Source: Reticulitermes speratus (taxonomy: Eukaryota > Arthropoda > Insecta > Blattodea > Rhinotermitidae). Taken from it: a stretch of DNA of 64,000 bases. A program made the position numbers and the translations under genes. The DNA lies in NCBI GenBank assembly GCA_021186555.1, contig JAJKFL010000012.1, forward strand, positions 2,393,244 to 2,457,243. The letters run 5' to 3'. Under the pieces are notes generated by a model that saw only the letters and a program-made list of their open reading frames with translations, was not told the origin of the DNA and made no database searches. The number at the start of each line of letters is the position of its first letter. The stretch's first letter is position 1. This document shows positions 22,601 to 34,600 of this stretch, in pieces.

Positions 22601-25600
22601 TTTGGGGCAGTACTCCAGAGCCAGTCTAGACATTTTGGAGTAGAGAAAAATCTCATGCCCTTCCCAGGAATTGAACCATGAATCATTCAGCCTGTAGCAT
22701 AGTCACAATACTGACTGAGCTATGCCAGCTTAACATCTAAGTAACAGGTCTATATAAAACTCAGTGCCTACCTCACAGTAAACACCTTGCATCTGCATTA
22801 CTAAAGCCAACCAGTTAATTCTGTTCAGGTAAATATTTGCTGTTTATTCTAAGAATCATACAAAACACGTCAATAAACTGTGTGTAAGATGCAGAGTTTT
22901 TGGATGTTAAAGCGTGCGTGTGGTACATATACTTACCACTGTGCTTGCAAGTTTAAAGGCTGTATTAAACTAAACTACAATGCAGTGTTAAAGGTCTGAA
23001 CTTTATGACAACCATCAACTGTTTCTGTTACAGTCTTCCTGTACTGGAGTCATCAGGGAAACTGAACAAGAAGGCTCTAGCCAGCATGTCAGTGACAGGT
23101 GATGTCAGTTATGTCAATCCACGGGACTCAGATTTCACACCAATGGAGCGCCAACTGGCTGCCATCTGGTGCAGGGTGTTGAAGCTGAAATCCATTGACG
23201 TTCAGGAAACTTTTTTGATCTTGGAGGGTATATATCTGTGATGTTGACAGTGTTGCAACATACATCCCATAGCTCAGCTTACACATAACCTATGTTCCTT
23301 CTCTGCACTGTGCATACCATAGCTCAGGCAGTGAGCTACAAAGGCCTAAGTTGTATACCACGACAGTCCATGTGTTGTCTGTGGTGGATTAAGTGGCACT
23401 GGGACAGGTGTCTGTCCTAGAGCTTCAGTTTTCTCCTGTCAGTATCATTCCACCAATGCTCTGTACTTATTGTTTATCAGGCGCCGGTACAGTACATTGC
23501 AGAATCAGTGGACTAGTCACATGTCACTGGTACAACTAAACAAAGAACGCGCACATAACAACAGTCACACTTTGCTGCTACACCTACTGTACACAAAAAG
23601 TGTGCACATATCTGTGCACATATTCTGGAGCTGCATTTGTCAATGTTCCCTTCCTTCTTCCACTGTTCAGTTTCTTTTGAGATCTCAATCCCATATAACT
23701 GTGGATATTTTCCTTCTTATTCTTGTAAATAGCCTGATGATGGCCATGTTGGCCGAAACATGTTGCTGATTGTATGATAAATAAATAAATTTGTTCTATA
23801 TGGACTGTACATGTTACAGTTCTGATTATTTTCATCCTTTAGTTTTTTCTCAACATTATTGTTATAATATTTAATATTTTCAGAGCGGTGCAGGTTCATA
23901 CTGTGTCAGACTTTATGTTCTTATAGCCCTGTTGCTGAAGATTCAGTTCTTCTGGGATGTGATGCTGTGTCATTAGGTGTGTAGATAATAACATTTCGAA
24001 GGCACTGTCTGCCCAACTACACAGCGTCAGGTCCCAGAGGTCTGTACTCTGACTATTCAAATCCTTCAGAACCTCAAGCCTCATGTGCTTATGTTCCTTT
24101 GCAGACATTCGCTGCTTGCCACTCGCCTAGTGAGTGAGATTAATGAAGAACTGGGCCTTCAGCTTGGCATATCAGACATGTTGCAACATTGCACACTGCA
24201 GTCCATGGCAAGCTTCATTGAGAACCCAACAGTTAACAAGGCTGGTGTTAACCTGGACCTGCAGGCTGTGGTAGACATGCATGCACTGTACAAGGCTCCG
24301 TGAGTTGCTTTGTTATGTTCTACGAATGGTGGTAGGCGGTACAAGTTCTGTGAGTTGCTTTGTTATGTTCTACGAACGGTGTAGGCGTACAAGGTTCTGT
24401 GAGTTGCTTTGTTATGTTCTACGAATGGAGGTAGGCATGCATTCATAGTACAAGGTTCTGTGAGTTGCTCTGTTACGTTCTGTGGGCTGTGATACAGATG
24501 CATTTATAGGACATGCCACTGTGCCTACAGCCGCACACAGTGGTTCCTGATTTATGTCATGTTTAAGGTTTTGACTCGCCCTCTCATGTAAGTTCTGCAT
24601 GTTACTGGAAACAAACCTGCTGACAACTGCACTTCTGCTTCATGTACACAGTGTCCTGGATTCAAATCTTGTCTTAGAGATTTCATATCCTGACTGAGAT
24701 GTCTTGCTATTTTTCTACCTTCATTCCTTCCATCCAGTTCGTCATTTAAAGTCATCCAGCCACATGCCACATAACCTCAACACTCAATAGTATGTTACAA
24801 AACAAACAATGTTTGAGCCACAGTGCTTGTTTTATTTAATACTGAAACTGGTTCTCATTGTAGGTTGGACATACACCTGCAAGCATTCTGGCGTTCGTTT
24901 CAGTTGTCCAGCTCCATTTGGCATCATGACAGAGTTCTCTTGACAGGAGCAACGGGATATGTCGGAGCATTCATTCTTAAGGAACTGCTGCAAAATACTC
25001 AGGTGTTTTTCTGGTGGTGACTGTCAGCATCAACATTTTTTCTCCACCCTCCATGCATGCTACATATTCAACACATCTCAAGCTCCTTCATTTAACTGTT
25101 ATAGGAATGAAGAGAATGACATATGTTGTTAGTGTGATTAAATATAAAATAATGAGAGGTGGAGCAGATAAATACACAGAACTTTGGATGAGAAACCTCA
25201 AGGAAAGAGAACAAAGTTAGATGTTAGAGTATAATATTGAAATGGATTGTTGAGAAATACAGATTTTGAGGATGGATCAACTAGTGCTGAGTGTGAGCCA
25301 CTGGTCTTTTGTGATTACAGTGGTGAACTTGTAAGTAGCGTAACTTAATTTCTTGAGCAGCTGGATCACTGTCATCTTCGCAGTGTTACTGTGGACTTCG
25401 GTTAGTTAGTTATTTGCAAATGAATAAAAATAAGGAAACGCTTGTAATACGATTAGTTTTTTGCCTTGTACCTCACATAACGTTTTCAAAAGGAACCATC
25501 GAAGTACACACAACAATTAACAGCAGTGCCTGTTTTACTACAACTGCTACATCATTCTGTCTTAGTACGATCGTCATCAAATAGAAGCATCTGAGTCTGT

Positions 25601-28600
25601 GTAGGAAATTATGTAAGTTTCTCATTTATTACCTGAGTTATATAATGCATTAAAATATCTCTGTTGCTTCTCAATTCAATCCAATTCAGTTTTATTTAGC
25701 ATCCATAATTGCTCCTGATAACTGCCGTATAAAGACCAAATCATGTTCCAGTTCTAATAAAACAGGTATGGCTATTAATCAGGGGTGCACAAATCCTAGA
25801 CACCAGGTCATCCAGACAACTAAATTTTTATAGTGTTGCCTAATATTTGTGGATCCTCAGTATGGAATGTCCTTCATGTCACCATTCTGACACCTGGAAT
25901 TTTGAGATTGCTCCCAGATTTTTGGAAAATTTGTGTGCCGTTGCAATTAATCCTTATGAGTACTTTGGTGGTCCATTCTGAACAAAAACCGATTTGTGTC
26001 AGTTTTGATTTACATATGATATTTTGCTTCGATTTCTATGATTTATCTTCTTGCTCATACTGAACGTTCTATCATATTTGCAGACAGTAGTGTACTGCCT
26101 TGTTCGGGAGGCACCTGGTTTGACAGCACTAGATCGTATTCACTCTTCACTGGAAAAGTTTGGCATTGCAGAATTTGATAAGGAGTTGGAACTCAGGGTT
26201 GTGCCCATAAGAGGTACAGTATGGCAACAGAGCAGTTTGTCATGTATAGTATGGCAACAGAGCAGTTTGTCATGTATAGTATGGCAACAGAGCAGTTTGT
26301 CATGTGCAGTATGGCAACAGAGCAGTTTGTCATGTATAGTATGGCAACAGAGCAGTTTGTCATGTATAGTATGGCAACAGAGCAGTTTGTCATGTGCAGT
26401 ATGGCAACAGAGCAGTTTGTCATGTATAGTATGGCAACAGAGCAGTTTGTCATGTGCAGTATGGCAACAGAGCAGTTTGTCATGTATAGTATGGCAACAG
26501 AGCAGTTTGTCATGTGCAGTATGGCAACAGAGCAGTTTGTCATGTATAGTATGGCAACAGAGCAGTTTGTCATGTATAGTATGGCAACAGAGCAGTTTGT
26601 CATGTGCAGTATGGCAACAGAGCAGTTTGTCATGTATAGTATGGCAACAGAGCAGTTTGTCATGTATAGTATGGCAACAGAGCAGTTTGTCATGTATAGT
26701 ATGGCAACAGAGCAGTTTGTCATGTGCAGTATGGCAACAGAGCAGTTTGTCATGTATAGTATGGCAACAGAGCAGTTTGTCATGTGCAGTATGGCAACAG
26801 AGCAGTTTGTCATGTGCAGTATGGCAACAGAGCAGTTTGTCATGTGCAGTATGGCAGCATATTCATTTATGTACCACAAACTGCATAATCTTAGCAGTTC
26901 ACAGCATCATTACGTAACACACATAAAAAGAACCTCCATTACAAAGACAAATCAGTTACTGCTGTTTCAAGGAATACTGTTTATTCTGAGAATCATTAAA
27001 CACCTAATTTTTCTCTGTGGGCAAAGTTCAAAGTTTTCTAATGTTAAATTTCAATTTTTCAATTTCAATTTCAATTTATTGTAATATTCCATCAATCCAG
27101 ACCAGGCTACAAAATCGCCTGTTGGATATAGAACCCGTCACAAGCCAAAACACACATACAATAGACATTCAACAAATAAGCAACACAATAAACTAGACAG
27201 AACACAACAGAAACCAGCAAGAAATACAAAGAAGTAGTTTACATTAGAGTAAAAGTATAATTATTATTAAGCTTCTGTCCTGTTTAGACTATTCAATATA
27301 CAATAAATAAGCATCATTAAATTAATCATGCATTGAATAAGCTTTGTTTTACAATATCACAATTAAAATGAGGAATACAATATCCCATTTTATTTATTGT
27401 TAAAAAACTCCTGTAATGAGTAGAAAGAATTTACTAAAAGGTACCCTTTTAATGCAGATCTAAACTGTTTCTTATTGTCTGACATGGCCTTCAAGTAGGA
27501 TGGAAGATGATTAAATATCTTAATGCCCATGTAATAAGCACCCTTTTGATAGATAGATAATCTTGGTTGTGGTAAATAAAAATTATTTTTGCTTCTAGTA
27601 TTTATACTATGCAACTCTGTGTTTGTTTTGAATAAATAAATATTATCAGTCACAAAGATTAATAATGAGAATATGAAATGAGAACACAACGGTAAAATGT
27701 CCAATTCCTTAAAAAGTTCTCTACAAGAGTCTCTTTTCCTGGAATTTGTAATAATTCTTATTACACTTTTTTGCAGTCTAAATATACTAACGCTATGCGA
27801 AGAATTCCCCCAGAAAATTATTCCATATGTCATAATGCTATGAAAGTAAGCAAAATAAATCATCCTTAAGGATTCTAGTGTTACAAAGGGTCTAAGTGTT
27901 CTAATTGCATAGGAAGCTTTACTTAATTTTACCGTGAGACCATCAATGTGATTTTTCCAGGACAGGGAACTATCTATGGTAATACCTAAGAATTGTGTCT
28001 CTGTACTATTGACAATAAATTTATTGTTATAACTGATGTGTATGGGAATTGTTAAGCTATTAGTCGTTTTAAATTGTAGGTATTGAGTTTTATTAAAATT
28101 TAATGATAACAAATTGGTGTTAAACCACATGTTTAATTGTTCAAATGAAGAAATAAGATCTTTTTTAAAGTTTACTGAATTAGGATTATTGACAATTATG
28201 CTAGTATCATCAGCAAAAAGGATCGACTGAGAAGTAATATTTACTACTTTAGGTAAGTCGTTTATGTAGAACAAAAAAAGTAGTGGTCCAAGTACTGATC
28301 CCTGTGGGACACCATGATTAATCTTACCCCAATCTGAGGTGGTATTAGCTTGTGTTAAGTTATCTTCAACAAGGACACGTTGATACCTGTTTTCAAGATA
28401 TGATTTAACTAAAGTATTTGCCCTACCTACAATTCCATAAAATTCTAATTTCTTCATTAATATGTCATGATTTACACAATCGAATGCCTTTTCTAAGTCA
28501 CAAAATATACCTCCGACAAATGATTTATTATTGAATGCCTGCAGAATGTCATTTAATAATTTGTACATTGCTTTTTGTGTAGAGGAATTGCTTCTAAAAC

Positions 28601-31600
28601 CATACTGTTCCATAGATAATATATTATTATTAATTACATGTTCTGTGAGTCTTGCATGTATAACTTTTTCAATTATTTTAGAGAAGGAGGTTAATAGAGA
28701 TATTGGTCTATAATTCTTTATATCTTTTTTGTCGCCCTTTTTAAATAATGGTTTTATTATACCATATTTCAAGCGTGACGGGAATTTACCTGATAAAATT
28801 GATCTATTGCAGATGTAGTTTAGAGGGGCAGCAATAAATGGAGAACTTATTTTTAGAATTTTGAGAGAAATTTCATCATAACCCGAAGAGTTTTTAGGTT
28901 TAAGGGCTTTAATAATTTTAGCAATCTCCTTCGTCGATGTACGATCAAAAACTATATTCGGAAAGGGATTCTTAAAAACTCTAAATAGGTAGTCCATACA
29001 TTTATTATCTTGAATATCTTTACTATTGATGTTGGATTTTATTTTATCTGCTATTGAAAGAAAGTAGTTTTGGAAGGCATCAGCTATGTCTTGTTGATTA
29101 TCTGTTAGTGTTAATGCATCATCACTGTATATTGCTTGAACTGCTTTGTTTTCAGATTTTTTACCTGTTATGGATTTAACAATATTCCATGTGGTTTTCA
29201 TTTTATTACTTGAATTTGTTATTATTCTATCATAATGTAGCCTTTTGGCTGCTTTTATTACATCTGATAAAATTCTACAATATAATTTGTAATGCTTTTT
29301 TAAGTTATCGTCATTATTATTTCTATGTAATAAATAGAGTTCCCTCTTGTGTTGACAAGAGATTCTTATGCCAGGTGTTATCCAGTTATTTTTTGGCTTG
29401 TTGTTTGTTATTATTTTTAATGGAAAGCTGGCATAGAAAACTCTCAAATATGTGTTAAGAAAAGAATTAAAAATAGTATCAACTTCATCATTATTAAATA
29501 TCTCCTCCCATGTCTCATAACTCAAATTTATTTTAAAATTTAACAAAGCAGCTGTTACATAGAGTTAGCACTGTGCTTTAAATGGTTAAACATTTTTTGT
29601 ATCAGGTGATGTCTCTCTCCTGAATCTTGGACTCCGTGAAGAAGACTACATGTACCTCTTGTGCGAGATCGACTCAATTATCCACGCAGCTGCTACTGTA
29701 AACCTTGTGCACCCATACCATGCACTGTACCGTGCTAATGTACTGGGGACACAGAACATTCTGACGTTTGCTGTCAAGCACAAGATAAAGCCTGTACATT
29801 ACATCAGGTAAGACTCACAGACTGCAGACTATTTAGCAGTATGTTACCACCCAAAAGGTGTCCCTCTGCATGCCATGAAGGCATATGAAGGAATGGAGTT
29901 ACACATTCACTCAATTCATAGCCTCAACACCATATGGAGGTGAGTGAATTGGTCAGCTTCATGCCTCAATTGCTTTGCCCTGGGGAAAGAACCCCTGGTG
30001 CTCAATGAGGAAGTGGCCGAGTGGGCCCCAGAGCTGATCTGGTGCTCAATGAGGAAGTGGCCGAGTGGACCCCAGAGCTGATCTGGTGCTCAATGAGGAA
30101 GTGGCCGAGTGGACCCCAGAGCTGATCTGGTGCTCAATGAGGAAGTGGCCGAGTGGACCCCAGAGCTGATCTGGATGCTACAGGGAAAATAAAAATCTCA
30201 TTCCCCTAATTCCTTGATTGTCCAACCTCTAACATGTTCACTGTACTGACTGGCAAAATGACTGTGCTGTGTTGAAGAAGATAAACTAAAGTATAGGGAG
30301 TACTGTTCCTGTCAATACTGACAGTGCTGACAGTGCTGACAGTCACTTAGCTAGTCAAGTACTGTTCCTGTCAATACTGACAGTGCTGACAGGCACTTAG
30401 CTAGTCAAGTACTGTTCCTGTCAATACTGACAGTGCTGACAGTCACTTAGCTAGTCAAGTACTGTTCCTGTCAATACTGACAGTGCTGACAGTCACTTAG
30501 CTAGTCAAGTACTGTTCCTGTCAATACTGACAGTGCTGACAGGCACTTAGCTAGTCAAGTACTGTTCCTGTCAATACTGACAGTGCTGACAGTCACCTAG
30601 CTATTCAAGTACTGTTCCTGTCAATACTGACAGTGCTGACAGGCACTTAGCTATTCAAGTACTGTTCCTGTCAATACTGACAGTGCTGACAGTCACTTAG
30701 CTAGTCAAGTACTGTTCCTGTCAATACTGACAGTGCTGACAGTCACTTAGCTAGTCAAAAAATTCCCAGTCTTGTATGGGACCCAAAGGTACATTACCAT
30801 GAGAATTCAAGTCTTCTGGAATGTGACGCTGTGTTACTGGCTGAGGGGTTTCTGATGTTATGAAGGTTCCTGATGCTTTCATCATTAGGGTCAAACACTG
30901 CTTGGCCCTGAAGATGAAGGCTACAGTCTTTCAAAATGTCAGGAACCATTTGCACGGTGACACAGCATCACATCTCAAAATGTCAGGAACCATTTGCACA
31001 GTGACACAGCACCACATCTCAAAATGTCGGGAACCACTTGCACAATGACACAGCACCACATCTCAAAATGTCAGGAACCACTTGCACCGTGACACAGCAC
31101 CACATCTCAAAATGTCAGGAACCACTTGCACAATGACACAGCACCACATCTCAAAATGTCAGGAACCACTTGCACAATGACACAGCACCACATCTCAAAA
31201 TGTCAGGAACCACTTGCACAATGACACAGCACCACATCTCAAAATGTCAGGAACCACTTGCACAATGACACAGCACCACATCTCAAAATGTCAGGAACCA
31301 CTTGCACAATGACACAGCACCACATCTCAAAATGTCAGGAACCACTTGCACAATGACACAGCACCACATCTCAAAATGTCAGGAACCACTTGCACAATGA
31401 CACAGCACCACATCTCAAAATGTCAGGAACCATTTGCACAGTGACATAGCACCACATCTCAAAAGAACTGATTCTTCAGCCACACCAGTGTCAGAACCTC
31501 GAATCTCACACTGTTCATTAGCATGCTCAGTAGAGCCAACCACTAGCCCCTGCCCTCTTCCAACCCACACCCTCACACCCTATTTCTATTTCTGTAAGAT

Positions 31601-34600
31601 GAATTCTTATTATTCTGCCATCTATACCTAGGTCTGTGTGTCCCTTTAGATTTCAATTGGTGGAGGGAGCAGCATTCCATTGCTACAGAGTTCACGAAAA
31701 CCTTGTGACACTAAATGTGATGCGTATTGTTTCTTGTAGCACAAATGTAGTGTTTCCGGAGGGTTTCCAAGACTGTACAGAGGATGCCAACATGATGACT
31801 TATGCTGAGAAATTGCACAGTGGCTATGCACAGACAAAGTGGGTGGCAGAGCAGCTGGTGCTGCGCGCACAGCACAGAGGGCTTCCTGCTGCTGTGTACA
31901 GGTACTTGACTGTCTCAGAACTGTTCAGATTAGTTGCTTCAACAGACCAAAATTACGGTTCCTGGATTTGCATTGTGGGAGACACATGTTCCACCCCGGC
32001 TCTTTGTGTATGTATCACAGCCCTTGTAGTGAAATTGTGTTTTGGAAGGCCATCATTCCAAGGTTTAAACTGTATGTTGAAAGGCCATCATTTCAAGGTT
32101 TAAATTGTATGTTGAAAGGACATCATTCCAAGGTTTAAACTGTATGTTGAAAGGCCATCATTCCAAGGTTTAAACTGTATGTTGAAAGGCCATCATTTCA
32201 AGGTTTAAATTGTATGTTGAAAGGACATCATTCCAAGGTTTAAACTGTATGTTGAAAGGCCATCATTCCAAGGTTTAAACTGTATGTTGAAAGGCCATCA
32301 TTCCAAGGTTTAAACTGTATGTTGAAAGGCCATCATTCCAAGGTTTAAACTGTATGTTGAAAGGCCATCATTCCAAGGTTTAAACTGTATGTTGAAAGGC
32401 CATCATTCCAAGGTTTAAACTGTATGTTGAAAGGCCATCATTCCAAGGTTTAAACTGTATGTTGAAAGGCCATCATTCCAAGGTTTAAACTGTATGTTGA
32501 AAGGCCATCATTCCAAGGTTTAAACTGTATGTTGAAAGGCCATCATTCCAAGGTTTAAACTGTATGTTGAAAGGCCATCATTCCAAGGTTTAAACTGTAT
32601 GTTGAAAGGCCATCATTCCAAGGTTTAAACTGTATGTTGAAAGGCCATCATTCCAAGGTTTAAACTGTATGTTGAAAGGCCATCATTCCAAGGTTTAAAC
32701 TGTATGTTGAAAGGCCATCATTCCAAGGTTTAAACTGTATGTTGAAAGGCCATCATTCCAAGGTTTAAACTGTATGTTGAAAGGCCATCATTCCAAGGTT
32801 TAAACTGTATGTTGAAAGGCCATCATTCCAAGGTTTAAACTGTATGTTGAAAGGCCATCATTCCAAGGTTTAAACTGTATGTTGAAAGGCCATCATTCCA
32901 AGGTTTAAACTGTATGTTGAAAGGCCATCATTCCAAGGTTTAAACTGTATGTTGAAAGGCCATCATTCCAAGGTTTAAACTGTATGTTGAAAGGCCATCA
33001 TTCCAAGGTTTAAACTGTATGTTGAAAGGCCATCATTCCAAGGTTTAAACTGTATGTTGAAAGGCCATCATTCCAAGGTTTAAACTGTATGTTGAAAGGC
33101 CATCATTCCAAGGTTTAAACTGTATGTTGAAAGGCCATCATTTCAAGGTTTAAATTGTATGTTGAAAGGCCATCATTGTAAGGATTAAACTGTATGTTGA
33201 AAGGACATCATTGCATGGTTTGAAATTGATATTTTGGAAGGCCTTCATGTTCCTAAGGTTCAAAATTTTATTTCAGATGAACAACATTATAATTGTGGGC
33301 TGGGATAGCTCAGTCGGTATATAGCGACTCGCTACGAGCTGGACGGTCCAGGGATCTAATCCTGGTGGGGGGGGCGAGATTTTCAGCACCGGTCCAGACA
33401 TGCCCATGGGCCTACCCTGACTCCTGTACAATGGGTACCGGGTCATTCCGGGGGGGGTAAAGTGGCCGGGGTGTGGCGTTGACCACCCACCCTCATCTAG
33501 TGCCGAGGTTAAAGAAAGAGTAGAGCTATACCTCAACTCCCCCTCTGGGCCTTCATGGCCTGTACTAGGGTGAACTTTACATTTTGCCTTTTACCAGCAT
33601 AATAATTAAGTAACACCAAGGGGTAAATTTTGGATACAGAATCTTGTGGATAAATAATATTTCTGGGATTAATTTTATAAACTTTAATCATTTCAACAGG
33701 AGTGGAGGTATAGCTCCATGCATTCTTAACCTTGGCTGTGTATGTAGGAGATGATGAGTTTTACACCCCAGTTGCTTTACCCTAAGGGATGTACCGTTAA
33801 ATATCTTAATATGGGCTGTGAACTATGCAGGGTGATGAGATGTAATGCTTGAATTCTCAAAGGCTTATCTTTGATAGAGGTGAAGGTATGTTTCTGTACA
33901 GAGATCTGACTGGAGCTTGAACTCTGAACATGCTGAATGAGGGTCGTAGCGTGAAGACTGCTCGGTCTGCTGTTTGTTTGTGGTTTATTTAATGACGTTT
34001 TAGTAGCTAAGATGCTATTGTGTGTAACTTTAGAATAATTTGCTTGCTGTGTTTCATCCAAGGTAAAACCCAGGACAGATGTTTGAACTGCAAACAGCTT
34101 GCTGTATGTAATTTTAGGTTTTCATAGTGGTGAATATTATGGCTGCATTCTTCAGGGATGTGATGTCATGTGGGGTAGAAGATAGTTACCAACATTTCAG
34201 AGGAACATACTGGGTTCATCTTCTACCCTAAAGATGAAGGAAGTACATCCCCCCGAAACATATAAGCACTTACCTGCTACATGCTGTCACATCTCAGAAC
34301 ACTGCAGTCTTTGGATATTAGTGCATTGCTGATGTTTTCTGTTTATTTATGTAGGTGTGGTAACATTGGAGGGTCGCAGGAGGAGGCAAGCTGGAACCAA
34401 TTAGATTTCACATTGCTCATGTTACAAGGTTGCCTGTACACACAGATGGCTCCAGAAATCGACTGGCAGGTTTGCTAGCTTTGTATTCATGTGGTCATAG
34501 TTTGTATGAAGTTTTCCAGTAGCTTTGCTGCTGTTTGTATGATAGTGGTTGGCCTGATTGTGAAGCTGTGACCACATCTGTGTATAAAAATCTTACATTG

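Noticed and set aside
26051-27084. Long open frames on both strands through the 30-bp array, encoding 10-residue repeats such as [10 protein letters not shown] or [10 protein letters not shown].
   Set aside because: The unit is 30 bp and stop-free, so every copy keeps the frame open on either strand. The array starts at a splice donor and is best read as intronic.
30301-33225. Regular direct repeats that could be mistaken for a CRISPR array.
   Set aside because: Units are head-to-tail without unique spacers, no cas genes are present, and the setting is an intron of a eukaryotic gene.
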